A DNA stretch of 64,000 nt, taken from contig GL947594.1 of assembly GCA_000218705.1 (NCBI GenBank), positions 324,586-388,585 of the forward strand. The letters run 5' to 3'. Shown piece after piece: positions 1-9,712 of this stretch. The notes beneath the pieces were generated by a model. That model ran no database searches. It saw only the letters and a list, made by a program, of their open reading frames with translations, and had not been told where the DNA came from. Each line of letters starts with the position of its first letter. Position 1 is the first letter of the stretch. This stretch comes from Prochlorococcus marinus bv. HNLC1 (lineage in GTDB: Bacteria > Cyanobacteriota > Cyanobacteriia > PCC-6307 > Cyanobiaceae). Both the position numbers and the translations under genes were made by a program.

Positions 1-256
1 CTCCAGCTTTCTCTTTAGTCTTAGAGGCCACTTGTTCAATTAATTTTGCTCCTAAATTAGCGAAAGGATTCTCAATATCTATCTCTTTAGCAACTGTAGA
101 ACCATCTCTCACTACATCTGGGGCACCAAATTTTCTCTCAATCACAACATTTTTTGCTTTAGGTCCAAGAGTTACTTTGACAGCATTTGCAACTGTATTA
201 ACTCCTTTTTCTAAAGATTCACGCGATTCATCTGAAAAACTTAATTGCTTTGGCAT
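1..256 (-). CDS. groL: Chaperonin GroEL, N-terminal part (runs off left edge)
   Basis: Only the first 85 codons lie in the window. The protein begins [19 protein letters not shown] and continues with the equatorial-domain nucleotide-binding stretch around residues 27-60 ([12 protein letters not shown], then [17 protein letters not shown]), which is diagnostic for type I chaperonins. Most GroELs read TLGPKG; here the glycine is alanine. GroEL forms the cytoplasmic double-ring folding chamber. No groES is visible on its upstream side, so this is probably the groES-less second GroEL that marine cyanobacteria carry, which is an inference from context. The start ATG at 254-256 is the only sensible one. 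It is divergent from the small gene at 388. Confidence 0.93.
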   Translation of the reverse strand, partial: MPKQLSFSDESRESLEKGVNTVANAVKVTLGPKAKNVVIERKFGAPDVVRDGSTVAKEIDIENPFANLGAKLIEQVASKTKEKAG

Positions 257-387
257 TTTGTACTTATTTCTTTTTCTATTCTAATTTCCCACAGAAATTA
301 TGCTTTATAATATTGAGATAAGTGGGGAAAGCCGAATTTGTTGATATTTATATCCACATTTAGTCAAAAAAATAGTATCTTTAGAGT

Positions 388-567
388 ATGGAAGATACAG
401 GTAATTTTATTTTTACATTAACTGCAACTCTTGCAGCTACTATGACTTTAGTATATTTTCCACTAAGATTTTTTCTAACATTAACAGCTAGAAGTAGAAG
501 ATTAAAGCTTTTGCAAAGGATTAGAAGATTAAGAGATGAATTAGGGCAACCTTATGAAAGTACCTAA
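388..567 (+). CDS. Small conserved membrane protein, 59 aa
   Basis: A 59-residue reading frame starting at ATG 388. Residues 7-33 are hydrophobic (threonine/alanine-rich, then LVYFPLRFFLTLTA), predicting one membrane helix. It is followed by a strongly basic tail (RSRRLKLLQRIRRLRDELG) that would be a short amphipathic cytoplasmic helix. I do not recognise a named family; similar short ORFs of this kind are annotated as hypothetical in picocyanobacteria. It is transcribed away from groL and converges with fabG 28 bases downstream. Coding status is supported by the clean frame between two well-defined genes and by the helix-plus-basic-tail pattern. Confidence 0.65.
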   Translation: MEDTGNFIFTLTATLAATMTLVYFPLRFFLTLTARSRRLKLLQRIRRLRDELGQPYEST

Positions 568-595
568 TCGCTTAATTCATAACTTCCAGCAATAT

Positions 596-1345
596 TTACA
601 TATTCATACCTCCATCTATACTTATCGTTTGCCCAGTAATGTATTCACTCGCATCGCTTGAAACTAAAAAATTAACCAAGCTTGCAATTTGATCAGCTGA
701 TCCTAGTTTACCCAAAGGTATCATTTTCAAGAGATCATCAGTGTTCAAGTTTTCTGTCATTTCTGTTTCAATAAAGCCTGGGGCTATAGCATTTACTTTT
801 ATTCCTCTAGAAGCAAATTCTTTAGCACATGTTTTAGTAAATCCAATAACGCCTGCTTTAGAAGCTGAATAATTAGCTTGTCCAGGATTACCTATCAAAC
901 CAACAATTGAAGTGATATTGATAATTTTTCCACTTCGTTGTTTTATCATAAATTTAGATACATTTTTTGTACAAAGAAAAACACCTTTTAAATTTGTATT
1001 TAATACCTCATCCCATTGAGATGCTTTCATTCTCATTAAAAGCCCATCTCTTGTAATACCAGCATTATTTATAAGAATATCAATCTTTCCACTATCTCTA
1101 ATGATTTGATTTATTGCTGTATTAACAGACTCTTCATCAGATACATCAAATTTTAATTTGTAAGAGCTTCCTCCTTTATCATTAATTGATTTCGCAACTT
1201 CTTCTGCTGAAGCGTCTGACGCAGAGTAATTCACAATGACTTCTGCACCTAATTCCCCAAGAGATATAGCAATTGCTTTACCTATACCTCTGCTCGCTCC
1301 AGTGACTAAAGCAACTTTACCTGACAAGATTTTATTTTGAGTCAT
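596..1345 (-). CDS. fabG: 3-oxoacyl-[acyl-carrier-protein] reductase
   Basis: NADPH-dependent reduction of 3-oxoacyl-ACP in type II fatty acid synthesis, cytoplasmic. The 249-residue length is standard. Visible motifs are the Rossmann cofactor loop TGASRGIGKAIA near residues 15-27, NNAG near 92, and the catalytic Ser-Tyr-Lys set in ITSIVG and YSASKAG near 145-163. The C-terminus IDGGMNM is typical of FabG rather than a generic short-chain dehydrogenase. It is divergent from ispD, with about 90 bases between starts that must hold both promoters. Confidence 0.95.
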   Translation of the reverse strand: MTQNKILSGKVALVTGASRGIGKAIAISLGELGAEVIVNYSASDASAEEVAKSINDKGGSSYKLKFDVSDEESVNTAINQIIRDSGKIDILINNAGITRDGLLMRMKASQWDEVLNTNLKGVFLCTKNVSKFMIKQRSGKIINITSIVGLIGNPGQANYSASKAGVIGFTKTCAKEFASRGIKVNAIAPGFIETEMTENLNTDDLLKMIPLGKLGSADQIASLVNFLVSSDASEYITGQTISIDGGMNM

Positions 1346-1438
1346 TTTGAATTTATTATCAAATTAGATCGTAGTACTAATTGTGCAAACATTAATGTTT
1401 TATTTATAATTATTAGAATCTAGATTGACTTTATTATT

Positions 1439-2116
1439 TTGCATTTACTAATTCCAGCAGCAGGCAGTGGTAGTAGAATGAAGGCTGGAAAAAATAAATT
1501 ACTTATCAACCTAAATGGTGAGTCAATTTTATATTGGACCCTTAAATCTGTCTTTTTATCTAAGAAAGTAAGTTGGGTTGGTATTATTGGGCAACCTCAT
1601 GATAGATCTGAAATTATGAATTCAATTAAAGAATTCTCAGATAAAATAAATTGGATTAATGGAGGCAATACAAGGCAAGAATCAGTGAGAAATGGTGTAA
1701 ATAATCTACCGAATAATGCAATGAAAGTTCTCATTCATGATGGTGCAAGATGTTTAATTAAACCTGAATTAATAGATAAATGTTTTACTGAATTGGAAGA
1801 AAATGATGCAGTAATATTAGCTGTAAAAGTTACCGATACAATAAAGGTCGTTAATGAAAATAGAATTATTAAGGAGACTCCAGATCGTAACTTTTTATGG
1901 GCAGCGCAGACTCCTCAGGGATTTTTAGTAACACAATTAAAAAAGGCTCATCAAAAAGCGAAAGAAAATAGTTGGAATGTCACAGATGATGCTTCATTAT
2001 TTGAACGTCTGCAATGGCCAGTAAAAATTATTGAAGGTAATTCAACTAATATTAAAATTACAAGTCCAATTGATTTAAAGATTGCAAGTTTATTTTTAGG
2101 CAATAGCTTAGTATAA
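1439..2116 (+). CDS. ispD: 2-C-methyl-D-erythritol 4-phosphate cytidylyltransferase
   Basis: Third step of the non-mevalonate isoprenoid pathway: transfers CMP from CTP to MEP. The N-terminal nucleotide-binding loop IPAAGSGSRMKAGKNKLL (residues 5-22) carries the family Arg and Lys. HDGARCLIKPE, AAQTPQGF and TDDASLFE follow in the expected order. The length of 225 residues is normal. No ATG fits the conserved N-terminus, so the start is the TTG at 1439. The stop is one base from the stop of the convergent LD-carboxypeptidase gene. Isoprenoids made here feed plastoquinone, carotenoid and chlorophyll side chains; ubiA lies 0.9 kb away. Confidence 0.94.
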   Translation: MHLLIPAAGSGSRMKAGKNKLLINLNGESILYWTLKSVFLSKKVSWVGIIGQPHDRSEIMNSIKEFSDKINWINGGNTRQESVRNGVNNLPNNAMKVLIHDGARCLIKPELIDKCFTELEENDAVILAVKVTDTIKVVNENRIIKETPDRNFLWAAQTPQGFLVTQLKKAHQKAKENSWNVTDDASLFERLQWPVKIIEGNSTNIKITSPIDLKIASLFLGNSLV

Positions 2117-2117
2117 A

Positions 2118-2975
2118 TTAATTAATGGATAATTTACCAATATTTGCATTTAATATCCCTTTATAACCATAAGGTAGGCATGCATTACCTGTTAAGTGGC
2201 CTACTGGAAGATTAGAAATTATTGGGATATTAAATTCTGAAAATCTATCAAAAATTAGATTTTCTAATAATTCTACTTTTTCTGTTTCTTGCGGATCAAA
2301 AAAATTACCAAAACCTATTCCTACTATATTTTTAAGTACTTTTGACATCCGTATATAAGTAAACATCCTATCTATCTTATAAATATCTTCATTTATATCT
2401 TCAAATATAATAATTTTCCCATCACAATTAGGCATATCATTAGTCGCAATTAAAAAACAAAAAATTGTTAAATTAGAAATTAAAATTTCTCCTTTAGCTA
2501 TTCCTTTCTTTAAGGGGTAACCAATAATATCATCTAAATAACCCTCAAAAAGAAAGGTTTTTAATCTATTAAGACTCCAATTAGGTTCTTTAGATAAAGT
2601 TGAAATAGTAGGGCCATGAATTGATCCAAATGAACCCTTAGAATATTTTGATAGTAATAATGAACAATTATCAGAGAAACCTAATAACCATTTATCTTTC
2701 CACTTAGGAGATTTTTCTAATATCCTAGATGCTCCCCATCCCCCTTTTGCACAAATAATAAGTTCACTATCTTGTGCATTCTCAATTTCGGTAAATCTTG
2801 TATTGTCATTGCCCGCAAAGTATCCAGATTTTCTATTAGTTAAATTATTAAATTTAACATTGAGTCCCCAATTTTTAATAATTTCAATTCCATTAAAGAA
2901 TTCTTTTTCATCTTCTATATATGAACTTGGAGCTATTACTTTTACAATATTTCCTTCCTTTAATTTATAAATCAT
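2118..2975 (-). CDS. LD-carboxypeptidase (peptidase family S66)
   Basis: Likely muramoyl-tetrapeptide carboxypeptidase, trimming the terminal D-Ala from peptidoglycan peptides during recycling. The 285-residue protein begins with the S66 pattern VKVIAPSSYIEDEKEF. It has ICAKGGWGASRIL near residue 77, GFSDNCSLLL near 98 (the nucleophile-elbow serine region, normally GYSD-T-L), and a late GHLTGNACLPYG holding the catalytic His. It is 12 bases downstream of ubiA on the same strand and probably shares its transcript. No signal peptide is evident, consistent with a cytoplasmic recycling enzyme. S66 also contains microcin-immunity proteins (MccF), so the substrate is inferred. Confidence 0.82.
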   Translation of the reverse strand: MIYKLKEGNIVKVIAPSSYIEDEKEFFNGIEIIKNWGLNVKFNNLTNRKSGYFAGNDNTRFTEIENAQDSELIICAKGGWGASRILEKSPKWKDKWLLGFSDNCSLLLSKYSKGSFGSIHGPTISTLSKEPNWSLNRLKTFLFEGYLDDIIGYPLKKGIAKGEILISNLTIFCFLIATNDMPNCDGKIIIFEDINEDIYKIDRMFTYIRMSKVLKNIVGIGFGNFFDPQETEKVELLENLIFDRFSEFNIPIISNLPVGHLTGNACLPYGYKGILNANIGKLSIN

Positions 2976-2987
2976 ATCTCGTGAATT

Positions 2988-3872
2988 TTATCCAATTATT
3001 ATTCCAATTAAGATAAGAGTCCCATAAATAACTTGATTCTTGAAATGGCGACTGATTTTATTTAGTGATAAATCTTCGCTTTTAAATATTTTTCTTACAT
3101 CTTTTTGCATAAGAATTGAAGTAATAAGCCAAATTGGCCAAAAAATAATACTTAATTGACTCAAAATTGAACAAATAGCTAAAGAGATGGAAGCTGTTAA
3201 GTAACAAATTTGTATTGTTGTTTTGGTGTGTGATCCTAAATTAATAGCAGAACTATTGATACCAATTTTTTTATCATATTCTTTGTCTGCTAAAGCATAT
3301 ACGGTATCAAATCCAAATGTCCAAAATACTGTTCCTAGCCAACAAAAAAATAAAACAGGACTATTTAAATTCCCTTCATGTGCTGCCCATGGTATCAAAA
3401 CCGAAAAACCCCAACAAATGGATAAAATTGCTTGTGGAAATCTAAACCATCTTTTCGCAGATGGATAAATCAAGATTAATGGTAATGCTATTAAGGATAA
3501 AATGATTGAAAGAAGTCTTCCATTCTCTGGTAAAGAAAGGGTTATCAAAAAACTTCCTAATAAGAATAAAAAAAGGATAAGATAAGCATCTTTTATTTTA
3601 AGTTTATTAGCAGCTAGAGGTCTATTTTTTGTCCTTAAAACTTTTTTATCAATATCTTTATCCCAAATATCATTAGCAACACAACCAAAACCACTTACAA
3701 ATAATCCTCCAAATAAAATTTTTATTATTAAATAAAAATTGGGACTATTATCTGGAGTTAACCATAGACTCCATCCTGCTGGAATCAGTAAGATTAATCT
3801 TCCGGTTGGTTTATTCCAGCGTAATATTGAAAAAATTGGCTGTAAATATGTTTTAAGTTCTTGAAAAAACAC
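2988..3872 (-). CDS. ubiA: 4-hydroxybenzoate polyprenyltransferase (UbiA family)
   Basis: Integral membrane prenyltransferase. In cyanobacteria this enzyme attaches the solanesyl chain to 4-hydroxybenzoate in plastoquinone synthesis. The first Asp-rich motif is NDIWDKDIDKKVLRTKNRPLA near residues 67-86 (NDxxDxxxD followed by RPL). The second is DTVYALADKEYD near 189-200 (DxxxDxxxD-like). About eight or nine hydrophobic helices span the 294 residues. Its neighbour downstream is the LD-carboxypeptidase gene. The specific 4-HB specificity is inferred from the closeness to cyanobacterial UbiA sequences as I remember them; other UbiA-family substrates such as chlorophyllide and homogentisate have different motif contexts. 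Confidence 0.9.
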   Translation of the reverse strand: MFFQELKTYLQPIFSILRWNKPTGRLILLIPAGWSLWLTPDNSPNFYLIIKILFGGLFVSGFGCVANDIWDKDIDKKVLRTKNRPLAANKLKIKDAYLILFLFLLGSFLITLSLPENGRLLSIILSLIALPLILIYPSAKRWFRFPQAILSICWGFSVLIPWAAHEGNLNSPVLFFCWLGTVFWTFGFDTVYALADKEYDKKIGINSSAINLGSHTKTTIQICYLTASISLAICSILSQLSIIFWPIWLITSILMQKDVRKIFKSEDLSLNKISRHFKNQVIYGTLILIGIIIG

Positions 3873-3994
3873 GTAATTTTATTTCATAAGTTTAAATAAT
3901 TTGCCTAGATAAGGTTTATCAAAAAATAAATAAACAACCTTAAGTATATTATCTATTGTGTTTATTATCTTTAGGGATTAAAAATTATAAGATA

Positions 3995-5584
3995 ATGCAA
4001 AATAATTCAATTAACACTAATTATAAAGATCTTTTTGTAGCCTCAATCGATATAGGAACAAATTCAACACATCTTTTAGTAGCTCAAATTAATTCAGATT
4101 TAAAATCTTTCACTATTAAGTTTACTGAGAAATCAACTACTAGACTTGGAGAAAGAGATGATGATGGTAATTTGACAGAGGAGGCAATAGATAGAGTAAT
4201 TGAGACCTTAAAAAGATTTAAAGAATATTGTATTAGTTATGGAGTCTCAAAAATTTTAGCTGCAGCAACTAGCGCTGTTAGAGAGTCTCCTAATGGGAGA
4301 GACTTAATTAAAAGAGTTAGAGAAAATATAGGAATTACGATTGAATTGATAAGTGGTGCTGAAGAGGCTCGTCTTATATATCTGGGTGTTTTATCTGGAA
4401 TGTCCTTGGAAAACAAATCCCACATTATTTGTGATATTGGTGGAGGATCGACAGAATTAATACTTGCTAATAGTAAAGATACTCGTGCCTTAACAAGCTC
4501 AAGAATTGGTGCGGTCAGACTTAAAAATGATTTTTTTCAAGATGAGCCATTAACTAATTCTAGACTTGATTTTATAAAAACATTTATCCAAGGTTCACTA
4601 GAACCATCTATTGGCAAAATCAAAAGGAGGTTAGATAAAAATGAGTCAATTTCGATGATAGCAACAAGTGGAACTGCGATAGCTTTAGGTAATTTAATCT
4701 CATCTGATTTGGGTGAACCAAAACAAAAAATGCATGGTTATAAATTTGAAAAGTCTAACTTGGAGGCTTTGCTTTCAAAGTTAATTAAATTGACGCCTTT
4801 TGATCTTCGTAAAATCCCATCATTAAGTGAAAGAAGATCTGAAATTATCATTCCAGGAGGTTTGATATTAAATACTTCGATGGAGATGTTAAATATTTCT
4901 GAATTAACAATAAGTGAGAGAGCCTTAAGAGAGGGCTTAGTTATTGATTGGATGATTAGGAAAGGAATGTTAACTAGTAGATTTAGTTTACAAAGTAATA
5001 TTCGTAAAACTACAGTGATGCATCAGGCGGATAAATTTTCAGTTGATAAAGTACGAGCTGAAAGAGTTGCATCTCTTGCTCTGCAAATTCATGACCAAAC
5101 AAGATATGTTTTGCATAATGACTTGAAAAATAAAGGAAGAAATCTTTTGTGGGCAGCATGTTTTCTTTGTAATACTGGTAAACAAATTAATTTAAGTGCT
5201 TATCATAAACATTCTTGGTATTTGATTAGAAATTGTGAATTATTAGGCTATTCTTTATCTGAAAAAAATATAATTGCAGCGATAGCGAGGTATCACAGAA
5301 AAACACTTCCTAAGAAGAGACATGAATCTTGGCAAGTTCTAATTTCTAAAGAAGATAAAGAAATTGCTTTAGATATGGCTCTGATCTTAAGATTGGCCTC
5401 TTCTTTAGATAAAAGACCGAACCCTGAGATATTAAAAGTCAATCTTAAAATTTCTGATAATCAAATTCTATTTAAGTTAATTTCAGCTAATTCAAATAAT
5501 CAACCTCTCTTAGAAAAGTGGAGTTTGAAATCTTGCAGTCAGATTTTAAAAGAAAGCAAAGGTTTAGAATTAAAAGTTATTTAA
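3995..5584 (+). CDS. ppx: Exopolyphosphatase / pppGpp phosphohydrolase
   Basis: Hydrolyses terminal phosphates of polyphosphate or converts pppGpp to ppGpp. The ASKHA-fold phosphate loops are plain: ASIDIGTNSTHLLV near residues 16-29 and CDIGGGSTELIL near 150. EGLVIDWM closes the Ppx/GppA domain, and a C-terminal HD-like helical domain follows (ARYHRK near residue 435). The frame stays open back to a TTG at 3956, but the ATG at 3995 gives the more usual N-terminus and I prefer it. The 3' end overlaps the convergent HTH gene by 8 bases. With ppa at 35 kb it would drive phosphate recycling. Confidence 0.92.
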   Translation: MQNNSINTNYKDLFVASIDIGTNSTHLLVAQINSDLKSFTIKFTEKSTTRLGERDDDGNLTEEAIDRVIETLKRFKEYCISYGVSKILAAATSAVRESPNGRDLIKRVRENIGITIELISGAEEARLIYLGVLSGMSLENKSHIICDIGGGSTELILANSKDTRALTSSRIGAVRLKNDFFQDEPLTNSRLDFIKTFIQGSLEPSIGKIKRRLDKNESISMIATSGTAIALGNLISSDLGEPKQKMHGYKFEKSNLEALLSKLIKLTPFDLRKIPSLSERRSEIIIPGGLILNTSMEMLNISELTISERALREGLVIDWMIRKGMLTSRFSLQSNIRKTTVMHQADKFSVDKVRAERVASLALQIHDQTRYVLHNDLKNKGRNLLWAACFLCNTGKQINLSAYHKHSWYLIRNCELLGYSLSEKNIIAAIARYHRKTLPKKRHESWQVLISKEDKEIALDMALILRLASSLDKRPNPEILKVNLKISDNQILFKLISANSNNQPLLEKWSLKSCSQILKESKGLELKVI

Positions 5585-6008
5585 TATCTTTAATTAGATT
5601 TTTTGTATCAGATTCATTATTAACATTTGAAAAGAAATTATAAATATATGAAGATGCTAGAAAACCTATTAAACCTGAAATGAAAATATTAAAAACAAAA
5701 ATTAAAGTAAATGAATTCTTTGGCTTTACTTTTGTTTGAACATCTTCAACAATTTCTTCAATTTTAATTTTTTCTTTTTGATTATTGAATTCGTTCATCA
5801 GGTCATTAATATCGATTTTAAGTTTTTCTGAGATTTTCTTTATCATGGCCTTTACAAAAACTTTTTCTGGTAATAAATCATCTCTTCCTTCTTCTATCGC
5901 TTTTAGTTGTTGTTCACTAATTTTTAAGTCTGAAGCAAGCTCGTTAACTGATTGATTTTTACTAAGTCTCGCTTCTTTTATAAAATTACCTATCTTTTTC
6001 AAAGACAT
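5577..6008 (-). CDS. HTH-domain membrane protein, RodZ-like
   Basis: A 143-residue protein starting MSLKKIGNFIKEARLSKNQ. Residues 4-60 form an Xre-type helix-turn-helix of the RodZ kind (SVNELASDLKISEQQLKAIEEG, then LLPEKVFVKAMIKKISEKL). An acidic/basic linker and one membrane helix near 100-122 (FTLIFVFNIFISGLIGFLAS) follow. RodZ proteins link the MreB cytoskeleton to the cell wall machinery. This protein lacks the large periplasmic domain of E. coli RodZ, so only the architecture is shared. A TTG start at 6041 would add 11 residues. It converges with ppx. Confidence 0.75.
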   Translation of the reverse strand: MSLKKIGNFIKEARLSKNQSVNELASDLKISEQQLKAIEEGRDDLLPEKVFVKAMIKKISEKLKIDINDLMNEFNNQKEKIKIEEIVEDVQTKVKPKNSFTLIFVFNIFISGLIGFLASSYIYNFFSNVNNESDTKNLIKDIK

Positions 6009-6123
6009 ATTTTTTTCTGTATGAATGTTTATTGTTTCCAATGGAGAATTTTTTTAATTATACTCGTTAATTTTTAACTAACAACTTCAAATAAAATCAG
6101 AATACTATTTAATCTTAAACCTA

Positions 6124-6879
6124 CTAAATTTTTCTAAATAGATGTTGATAATTAGGATTATATAAATTAGAAGTATTATTTAACTGATCTAATGCAGGAC
6201 TAATTATATAAATTGTTGTCCTTATAAGTTTTTTTTTGTTTGAGAATATTGCCATATCTTTTAAATTTATTATTTCTGTCCAGCCATCATCCCAAGAGAC
6301 TCTATGACCAACAATAACTTTAGTAAGGGGATCATAAAATTCCAACAAAGTTTTTTGAGTAATAGCTACATGCCTAGCACTTAGATAAAGACATAGTGAT
6401 GATTTTAATTTAGCTAAGTTTTTAAGTGATTCTCTTTCAGGCATACCAGTTCGTCCTTTATATCTTGATAAAATAATTGTCTGAGTTACCTCTGGAACAG
6501 TCAGTTCTGCCTGATGATAGGCAGCTGTTATTTGAAAAGCACTTATCCCAGGAATTACTTCAGCTTTAATATTTTCTTTCTTCAGTATTCTTATCTGTTC
6601 ATTAATAGCTCCAAATAAACAAGGATCTCCATCATGCAACCTAATAACTTTTTTCCCTTCTTGATATTTATCTATCATTAGTTGCATTATCTGTTCTAAA
6701 TTCATACTGCTTGTCTTAATCCTTTCAGTATTTTTATTAGATAAACTTATAATTTTTTCAGGAATTAATGAATCGGTCCAGAATATGACTTCCGCAGATT
6801 TTATTTCTTTCATGGCTTTTATAGTAAGTAAGTCTGGATCTCCAGGACCAACTCCAATAAATGATATTTTTCGTTCCAT
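6124..6879 (-). CDS. cobM: Precorrin-4 C11-methyltransferase
   Basis: SAM-dependent methylation of the corrin ring in cobalamin synthesis. The tetrapyrrole methylase fold is clear: [17 protein letters not shown] near residue 6, [16 protein letters not shown] near 80, and [20 protein letters not shown] near 108. The [14 protein letters not shown] segment separates CobM/CbiF from its paralogues. It lies 3 bases after lgt and seems to be the last gene of a petC-petA-lgt-cobM transcript. Marine picocyanobacteria make pseudocobalamin, so the pathway is expected; its placement behind b6f genes is notable. Confidence 0.92.
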   Translation of the reverse strand: MERKISFIGVGPGDPDLLTIKAMKEIKSAEVIFWTDSLIPEKIISLSNKNTERIKTSSMNLEQIMQLMIDKYQEGKKVIRLHDGDPCLFGAINEQIRILKKENIKAEVIPGISAFQITAAYHQAELTVPEVTQTIILSRYKGRTGMPERESLKNLAKLKSSLCLYLSARHVAITQKTLLEFYDPLTKVIVGHRVSWDDGWTEIINLKDMAIFSNKKKLIRTTIYIISPALDQLNNTSNLYNPNYQHLFRKI

Positions 6880-6882
6880 AAT

Positions 6883-7761
6883 TTAATTGGTTTTATTAAA
6901 TTTAAACTTTAAAAAATATAACCAAATTAATCCAGAAGAAAATAAAAATATACTTATAAATTGTGCTATTCTCAAACCTCCTTCACAATATGGTGGATAA
7001 CCTCCTAGGCATAATGAATCAATACGTAAACCCTCAATCCAAAATCTCCCAAAACTATAAGTAATTAAATATAGACAAGTTATTAATCCTGGTGTAATGG
7101 AATTATCTTTATTTTGTTTATTAAATATATAAATTAATAGTATAAATATTATTAAATTCCATAATGATTCGTATAAAAATGTTGGATGGAAAAATTGAGA
7201 GTTTGCAAAAATAATAGGTCTATTGCTTAAAGGGATAAATACTTTCCAAGGCAAATTGGTTGGGATCCCAAAAGCTTCATTATTAAAAAAATTACCCCAT
7301 CTGCCAATTGATTGACCAAGAATAACTGATGGCATTAATAAATCAAGAAATATTTTTAATGGAATTTTTTTTGATTTACAAAATAAATAAATTGATAAGA
7401 ACCCTCCTAACAAAGCTCCATGTATTGCTATTCCCCCTTCCCAAATTGCTAAGAATGAAGGGATATTTAAATAAATATTGAATATTTTTATAGGAGTAAA
7501 GAAATTATCTCCACTAAATTGTCGATACTCAAAAATTACATAATAAATCCTTGCTCCAATTATTGAACTTAATACTAGAGAAGGTAATATTTCACTAATC
7601 AAATGTGGATCAATCCCTCTAGATCTTGCAAGTTTTTTGGATAAATTAAGGCCTAAAAGAACTGATATTGCAATTAATAATCCATACCATTTAATACTAA
7701 AGAATCCTAAATTTACTAATTGTGATCCTGGAGATCTTAATAAAGCAGGATGAAAATACAT
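6883..7761 (-). CDS. lgt: Prolipoprotein diacylglyceryl transferase
   Basis: Inner-membrane enzyme that moves diacylglycerol from phosphatidylglycerol to the lipobox cysteine of prolipoproteins. The Lgt signature [17 protein letters not shown] is present near residues 146-163, with the essential Arg and Asn residues. [12 protein letters not shown] near 192 and [14 protein letters not shown] near 240 are the other conserved segments. Seven hydrophobic helices fit the fold. It sits 15 bases after petA and 3 bases before cobM on the same strand, an operon-like arrangement. Confidence 0.95.
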   Translation of the reverse strand: MYFHPALLRSPGSQLVNLGFFSIKWYGLLIAISVLLGLNLSKKLARSRGIDPHLISEILPSLVLSSIIGARIYYVIFEYRQFSGDNFFTPIKIFNIYLNIPSFLAIWEGGIAIHGALLGGFLSIYLFCKSKKIPLKIFLDLLMPSVILGQSIGRWGNFFNNEAFGIPTNLPWKVFIPLSNRPIIFANSQFFHPTFLYESLWNLIIFILLIYIFNKQNKDNSITPGLITCLYLITYSFGRFWIEGLRIDSLCLGGYPPYCEGGLRIAQFISIFLFSSGLIWLYFLKFKFNKTN

Positions 7762-7776
7762 TATTTAAAATTTAAT

Positions 7777-8730
7777 TTAGATTCCCTCAGCAGCTTGTAC
7801 CTTTTCAACCTGTTTCTTTTTAAGAACTAATAATATTTGTGTTAAACCTACACCAATAAAGAATGCTATTAGACCAATAATTCTTACAGGACTTTGTAAT
7901 ACAACTTCTTTATCTAATTGTCCAAAACCTCCAACATTTGGATCAGAAGTAAGTGCATCACCTGATTTGATTTCATCGTTCTCACTTACTATGATTTGGG
8001 AACCTATTGGTAAAACTTCAGTAGAGATATCACCGTTTTCATCTTTAATATTTATTTGAAGAGTCCCATCTTCATTAGTATTTATTTTACTTATGATTCC
8101 AGTGTGACTTGAAGTAAATAGTGCATTATTACTTTTATCACCATTAGGGTAGACTTGTCCCCTTCCTCTATTAGCTCCAACATGTATTGAATATTTGCCA
8201 TAGTGATATTCTTTATTTACAGATGGATTTGGTGAGAGAACAGGAAATATAATTTCTTTATTAGAATCGCCTGGTAATGGACCAACAATAATAATATTTT
8301 CCTTCTCATCACTGTAATTTGAAAAATATACTCCCTCTGTTTCCTCTTTAATTTCTTCTGTCCACCTTTCTTGGGGGGCTAATTTAAATCCTTCTGGAAG
8401 CATTACAACTGCTCCAACTTGTAATGGGACATCTGACCCATCAGCCCCGACCTCTTTTAAATCATTTTTATAAGGAATTTTAACTATAGCTTTAAATACA
8501 CTATCTGCTCCTACTGATTGAGGAACTTCTGCAATAGTAGGCATTTGAGCAAGATGACAATTCGCACATACAATTTTGCCGGTAGCCTCTCTTGGAGACT
8601 CATAATTTTGTTGTGCCCAAAATGGGTATGCGTTTAATGGTGCTGAATTAAAAAATATATTGAACATTAGGAAGAGAAAACAAAGGTAAGAAATGATTTT
8701 TTTCATGATAGTTTTTTTTAGGTTTTTCAT
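7777..8730 (-). CDS. petA: Cytochrome f precursor
   Basis: Large lumenal c-type cytochrome of the b6f complex; passes electrons from the Rieske centre to plastocyanin. The precursor has a hydrophobic signal ending in PLNA, with mature Tyr (YPFWAQQ) at residue 35 as the axial haem ligand. The haem motif CANCH is at 55-59, and a single C-terminal membrane anchor ([20 protein letters not shown]) precedes a short stromal tail. The frame is open to 8748, but that would overlap petC; ATG 8730 leaves a 5-base gap. ATG 8706 is also possible. It forms the petC-petA pair typical of cyanobacteria. Confidence 0.96.
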   Translation of the reverse strand: MKNLKKTIMKKIISYLCFLFLMFNIFFNSAPLNAYPFWAQQNYESPREATGKIVCANCHLAQMPTIAEVPQSVGADSVFKAIVKIPYKNDLKEVGADGSDVPLQVGAVVMLPEGFKLAPQERWTEEIKEETEGVYFSNYSDEKENIIIVGPLPGDSNKEIIFPVLSPNPSVNKEYHYGKYSIHVGANRGRGQVYPNGDKSNNALFTSSHTGIISKINTNEDGTLQINIKDENGDISTEVLPIGSQIIVSENDEIKSGDALTSDPNVGGFGQLDKEVVLQSPVRIIGLIAFFIGVGLTQILLVLKKKQVEKVQAAEGI

Positions 8731-8735
8731 TATTT

Positions 8736-9272
8736 TTAAGCCCACCAAGGGTTTTCATTTGTCCTGAAATCTGTTTCATTCCATTGTTTGACAAGAACAG
8801 CTTCATCGTCGATATCTACATGAGCTAAAGCAAGAGATAAAGGAGCTGGACCTCTAACAACCTTTCCATTCGTATCATATTGACTTCCATGACATGGACA
8901 AATAAATTTATTAGCTCCACTATCCCAAGGAACTACGCAACCTAAATGTGTACAAATTGCATTCAAACCAAAATTACTTATCTCACCATCATTTTGAACA
9001 ATTATATATGTTGGATCACCTTTGAGTCCTTGAACTAAGCTTCTATCTCCAGGCTGATGATCTGCTAACCAACCAGTTTTGGTTATTGGATTACCTAACT
9101 CATCTTTAGCAGAGGTGCCTCCTCCACTTCCACCCGCCCTTAAAGGCATAAAGTAATTAGCTACTGGGTACAAAGCTCCTAGAGCGACTCCAGTTGCAGT
9201 ACCAAATGTTAGAAGATTCATAAATTGCCTTCGCCCCATTGAAGGGACATCATTGGAACTTAGTTGAGTCAT
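8736..9272 (-). CDS. petC: Rieske iron-sulfur protein of cytochrome b6f
   Basis: Carries electrons from plastoquinol to cytochrome f. The 2Fe-2S ligands are Cys107/His109 in CTHLGC and Cys125/His128 in CPCHGS; Cys112 and Cys127 supply the disulfide. An N-terminal membrane anchor begins with GRRQFMNLL, a twin-arginine signal that is not cleaved in this family. The poly-glycine hinge GGSGGG is at 47-52. The 178-residue length is standard. First gene of the petC-petA-lgt-cobM run, and a probable client of TatC encoded 0.4 kb away. Confidence 0.97.
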   Translation of the reverse strand: MTQLSSNDVPSMGRRQFMNLLTFGTATGVALGALYPVANYFMPLRAGGSGGGTSAKDELGNPITKTGWLADHQPGDRSLVQGLKGDPTYIIVQNDGEISNFGLNAICTHLGCVVPWDSGANKFICPCHGSQYDTNGKVVRGPAPLSLALAHVDIDDEAVLVKQWNETDFRTNENPWWA

Positions 9273-9394
9273 TCGATACTCTGGACTGTTATTTATTAGC
9301 TATTATGGTCTAATTTGCAAAAAATATCTTCATAATAGGTATTACTTTTAATATTTTGAGAATTAAGTTTACTTTTGAACATCTTGAGAAATTT

Positions 9395-9712
9395 ATGAGA
9401 CCATTGGAAATAGATGAAATAATTTATTATTTAGATAATAGGTGGGGTAGGAAATATGATTTTAGACTTTTTAAAAGGAAAGATTATTTGTATTTTCAAA
9501 TGATGTGGAAATATTTAGAGCAAGAGTCGTTTCCTATTTCAGAAGCTCAATATAAAGAATCATTGGCTGAAAAAATAGAGATTCTAAATAGAGGGGGATA
9601 TTCAGATTTAGTTAGGGAATGGCTAAGAACTGTAAATTCTAAGCCTAGACTTGGTAGGGCAGTAAGCCTTCAATTAAAAATTAATGAAAAGATGAAAGAG
9701 TTCTTGATTTAA
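9395..9712 (+). CDS. Conserved cyanobacterial protein, DUF3067-like
   Basis: A soluble protein of about 105 residues starting MRPLEIDEIIYYLDNRWG. The core reads YDFRLFKRKDYLYFQMMWKY, then LEQESFPISEAQYKESL, a pattern I associate with DUF3067, a family restricted to cyanobacteria and plastids with no assigned function. The frame is open to a TTG at 9356, but ATG 9395 matches the expected family N-terminus. The last 32 bases overlap the 3' end of tatC on the opposite strand. No catalytic motif is visible. Confidence 0.75.
   Translation: MRPLEIDEIIYYLDNRWGRKYDFRLFKRKDYLYFQMMWKYLEQESFPISEAQYKESLAEKIEILNRGGYSDLVREWLRTVNSKPRLGRAVSLQLKINEKMKEFLI

Noticed and set aside
306..311. TATAAT box between groL and the small gene at 388
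   Set aside because: It fits a -10 element but no -35 is found and such hexamers are frequent in AT-rich sequence.
3223..3468. Open frame opposite ubiA on the plus strand
   Set aside because: It is a shadow of ubiA with no domain, signal or start evidence; other antisense frames across the window were treated the same way.
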